A model generated the notes under the pieces. That model worked only from the letters and a program-made list of their open reading frames with translations. It was not told the DNA's origin and made no database searches. This document shows positions 6,224-8,123 of a DNA stretch of 8,123 nt, piece after piece. A program made the position numbers and the translations under genes. The first letter of the stretch is position 1; each line of letters opens with the position of its first letter. This DNA comes from an uncultured Treponema sp. (GTDB lineage Bacteria; Spirochaetota; Spirochaetia; Treponematales; Treponemataceae), in NCBI GenBank assembly GCA_905236465.1, contig CAJOQA010000186.1:1-8123 (forward strand). Reading direction: 5' to 3'.

Positions 6224-8021
6224 TATAGAACTTTTTAAAAGCCGTTTTCCCCAACTCTGCAATATGCTGAAAATGCCCTTAAATTCTCCCGTCAGCATAG
6301 ATCGTCTGCAAGTTGTAGCTGCAAAAAACTCCTCCCCTACCCTGCTTTATACAAAAGAAGATGGCAGTCAGATAGCCTTACATTCAAAGTACAATCCTGA
6401 AAGAGAGGCAGAACAAGCCCTTGCGGCCCTTAGCAAAGATAAGGAAATAGAAGCAGCCCTGTTTTTATCGCCAGCTTTAGGCTATAGCCCCCTTGCCCTT
6501 GCTAAAAAAAATCCAAATATCCCCATAATAATAGTAGAAAAAGATGCAAACTGGCTTTTTGAAGCCTTTAAGAGTTTAGACTGGAGTCCTATCTTTAAGC
6601 ATCCTAAAATCGTAATACTTACAGAATGCGATTCCCAAATTGTTCTTAACATTTTAAGACAATATACAGCAGAAAAAATTGCTGTTTTTGTAGGAAATGG
6701 GGCAAACTTTTATGAAAAAAGTTTTTATCAAGAAATTTTAGCAGGACTTGAGCAGGACAGGCAAAAAAATCAGGTGAATAGGAATACTTTGCAAAAGTTT
6801 TCTCACTTGTGGCTTAGGAATTCGTGCAGAAACCTGCACTTTCTTGCAGAAAAAGATGGAATCAATAAATATACGGGAATACTTACAAAAGAAAGGCTCA
6901 AATTGCCCTTTATAATTCTAGCAGCCGGACCTTCATTGCAAAAGACGCTTGTGTATTTAAAAGAACTTAAAGAAAGGGCTGTTTTAGTTTGTGTAGATAC
7001 TGCCCTTGCTGCCTGCTTAAAGGCTGGCCTGGAACCTGACTTTATCATTTTGGTAGATCCACAATACTATTGTGCCCGCCACTTAGACTTTTTAAGAGCC
7101 CCCTCTTCAGTTTTAATTTTGGAAAGTGCAGTTTGGCCTTCAGTCTTTCGCTTTGACTGTAAGGAAATTGTTATGTGTTCGTCTCTTTTTCCTATAGGCC
7201 AGTACTTTGAAAGGCAACTTGGCAGTAAGGGGAAACTTGGAGCTGGGGGTAGCGTAGCAACTACGGCTTGGGACTTTGCCAGGGTATGCGGGGCTAACGA
7301 AATCTATATAGCAGGAATGGATTTAGGTTTTCCAGGAAAGCAAACGCACATACGAGGTAGTCAGTTTGAGGAAAAGGCCCATAGGCTTGCAAATAGATTA
7401 AGAACAGCTGAAAGCACAGGGGTGGCCTCTCTAATGAGTGCAAATCCTTCCTTAGCAAAGGATTATCAGGGGAAGGCTTTGATGACCGACAAAAAAATGT
7501 CTGTCTTTGCCTGGTGGTTTGAGCACAACACAGCAATTGCCCGCTTAGATGGGCAGTACACCTACAGTCTTAGCAAAGAAAGCCTTGCTATTAAGGGGAT
7601 AGAGGCTGTCAGCATAGAGGATTTTTTAAAGAAGCCTCTTGTGCTTAAGGAAAAGGAACGTTTCTTTAAATTGGCACAGGCTCAATCTTGCAACAAAGGT
7701 TCTTTTAATTCAGTCTTAAATTCTTTTGTGCAAAATCTAGATACCCTCTATGCTCTTGCTAAGAAAGGACTTTCTATTTGCAAGAAGGCTTTGGAAAGGC
7801 CTGAACGCTACAGGGACTTTTTTGCAGAGCTGAACGCAATAGATTCAAAAATCTTAGGCTCAGAATGTAAAGAGGCCGCAGCCTTGGTGTTCCCAAATGA
7901 AGATAAACTTAAATCGTTATTCACTCCCACCGGCAATAAGGAAAGGGATTCGATAAACTATTCAAGCATTATCTATAAAGAACTGATTGAGGCAGTGCGG
8001 GAATACAGGAAGTATTTATAG
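6201..8021 (+). CDS. Maf-family motility-associated glycosyltransferase-like protein (DUF115/MptE-like)
   Basis: This 606-residue cytoplasmic protein has no signal peptide or membrane segment. An N-terminal domain (about 1-200, with the Rossmann-like strand IPIIIVEKDANWLFEAF at 107-123) precedes the MptE-like core. Core motifs are LPFIILAAGPSLQK (235-248), VCVDTALAACLKAGLEPDFI (263-282), LGAGGSVATTAWDFA (346-360) and IYIAGMDLGFPGKQTHIRG (368-386). Proteins of this architecture are annotated as Maf; in Campylobacter, Helicobacter, Aeromonas and Clostridium members attach nonulosonic sugars to flagellin. Flagellin glycosylation is also described in oral treponemes. The helical C-terminus (about 475-606) may bind the acceptor. 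Its place directly behind ftsI is not an obvious flagellar context, so the acceptor remains unknown. Family identity is confident; the donor sugar and target are inferred. Confidence 0.85.
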   Translation: MNSIWNTNIELFKSRFPQLCNMLKMPLNSPVSIDRLQVVAAKNSSPTLLYTKEDGSQIALHSKYNPEREAEQALAALSKDKEIEAALFLSPALGYSPLALAKKNPNIPIIIVEKDANWLFEAFKSLDWSPIFKHPKIVILTECDSQIVLNILRQYTAEKIAVFVGNGANFYEKSFYQEILAGLEQDRQKNQVNRNTLQKFSHLWLRNSCRNLHFLAEKDGINKYTGILTKERLKLPFIILAAGPSLQKTLVYLKELKERAVLVCVDTALAACLKAGLEPDFIILVDPQYYCARHLDFLRAPSSVLILESAVWPSVFRFDCKEIVMCSSLFPIGQYFERQLGSKGKLGAGGSVATTAWDFARVCGANEIYIAGMDLGFPGKQTHIRGSQFEEKAHRLANRLRTAESTGVASLMSANPSLAKDYQGKALMTDKKMSVFAWWFEHNTAIARLDGQYTYSLSKESLAIKGIEAVSIEDFLKKPLVLKEKERFFKLAQAQSCNKGSFNSVLNSFVQNLDTLYALAKKGLSICKKALERPERYRDFFAELNAIDSKILGSECKEAAALVFPNEDKLKSLFTPTGNKERDSINYSSIIYKELIEAVREYRKYL

Positions 8022-8034
8022 AACACTTTTTTTT
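8002..8034 (+). terminator. Weak candidate terminator of the lepB-ftsI-maf operon
   Basis: An uninterrupted run of eight T (8027-8034) follows the maf stop codon by 5 bp. The only nearby hairpin I see is AATAC (8002-8006) with GTATT (8012-8016), a 5-bp stem inside the end of the gene and 10 nt before the T-run. The T-run is in the right place, but the stem is short and too distant for a confident intrinsic terminator. Confidence 0.3.
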
Positions 8035-8042
8035 AATTTCTC

Positions 8043-8071
8043 GTGAAAACTCCAAAATCTTGCATTATAAT
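8043..8071 (+). promoter_or_regulatory. Sigma-70-type promoter reading out of the window
   Basis: A perfect -10 hexamer TATAAT (8066-8071) sits 17 bp downstream of GTGAAA (8043-8048), which matches 4 of 6 positions of the TTGACA -35 consensus. The surrounding 8060-8110 is strongly A/T-rich, and the -10 is the left half of the palindrome TATAATATTATA (8066-8077). It follows the operon's T-run, so it most likely serves a gene starting beyond position 8123. No complete gene begins in the remaining bases. Confidence 0.55.
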
Positions 8072-8123
8072 ATTATATGTAATTTATCTACTATTTTAAA
8101 TTTAACTATACATATGCACGGGG

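Noticed and set aside
6803..7536. Minus-strand open frames of about 80 codons within the maf gene
   Set aside because: They are antisense to conserved MptE-like motifs, with no ribosome sites or recognisable domains.
8111..8123. ATG at 8114 in CATATG as the start of a new gene
   Set aside because: There is no Shine-Dalgarno before it and only three codons remain in the window; it cannot be supported.

Overview
The window looks like chromosomal DNA from a spirochete, most likely a host-associated Treponema. The grounds are moderate-to-low GC, frequent TTG starts behind strong Shine-Dalgarno sequences, a class B penicillin-binding protein with a C-terminal PASTA domain, and a Maf-type (DUF115/MptE-like) motility-associated glycosyltransferase. 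The genus is inferred from gene content and family resemblance, not proven.

Layout: (1) Positions 1-123 hold the end of a plus-strand gene encoding a Gln/Lys/Glu-rich, probably coiled-coil tail. (2) Positions 124-353 are a gene-free strip packed with A/T-rich inverted repeats and short recurring motifs. The last hairpin sits just after the end of the minus-strand operon. (3) Positions 354-3722 hold a two-gene minus-strand operon: a membrane-anchored LysM/M23 peptidoglycan endopeptidase, then a secreted beta-propeller protein with a NodB-like deacetylase domain that has lost its metal-binding residues. (4) Positions 3723-3842 are a divergent intergenic region containing a perfect 8+8 bp palindrome. 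(5) Positions 3843-8021 hold a tightly packed plus-strand operon: signal peptidase I (lepB), the division transpeptidase FtsI with PASTA, and a Maf-family flagellin glycosyltransferase-like protein. The genes overlap by 4 and 23 bp. (6) Positions 8022-8123 carry a T-tract and a good sigma-70-type promoter pointing out of the window.

Together the two divergent operons form a cell-envelope locus. One side cleaves or senses peptidoglycan (LysM/M23 and the propeller/NodB-like protein). The other processes exported proteins, crosslinks septal peptidoglycan, and probably glycosylates flagellin. Three of the five complete genes start with TTG. The most unusual items are the catalytically dead-looking deacetylase fused to a propeller and the hairpin-rich strip at the left edge. 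I found no clear evidence of a wholly new system such as a defence island, CRISPR array or phage.
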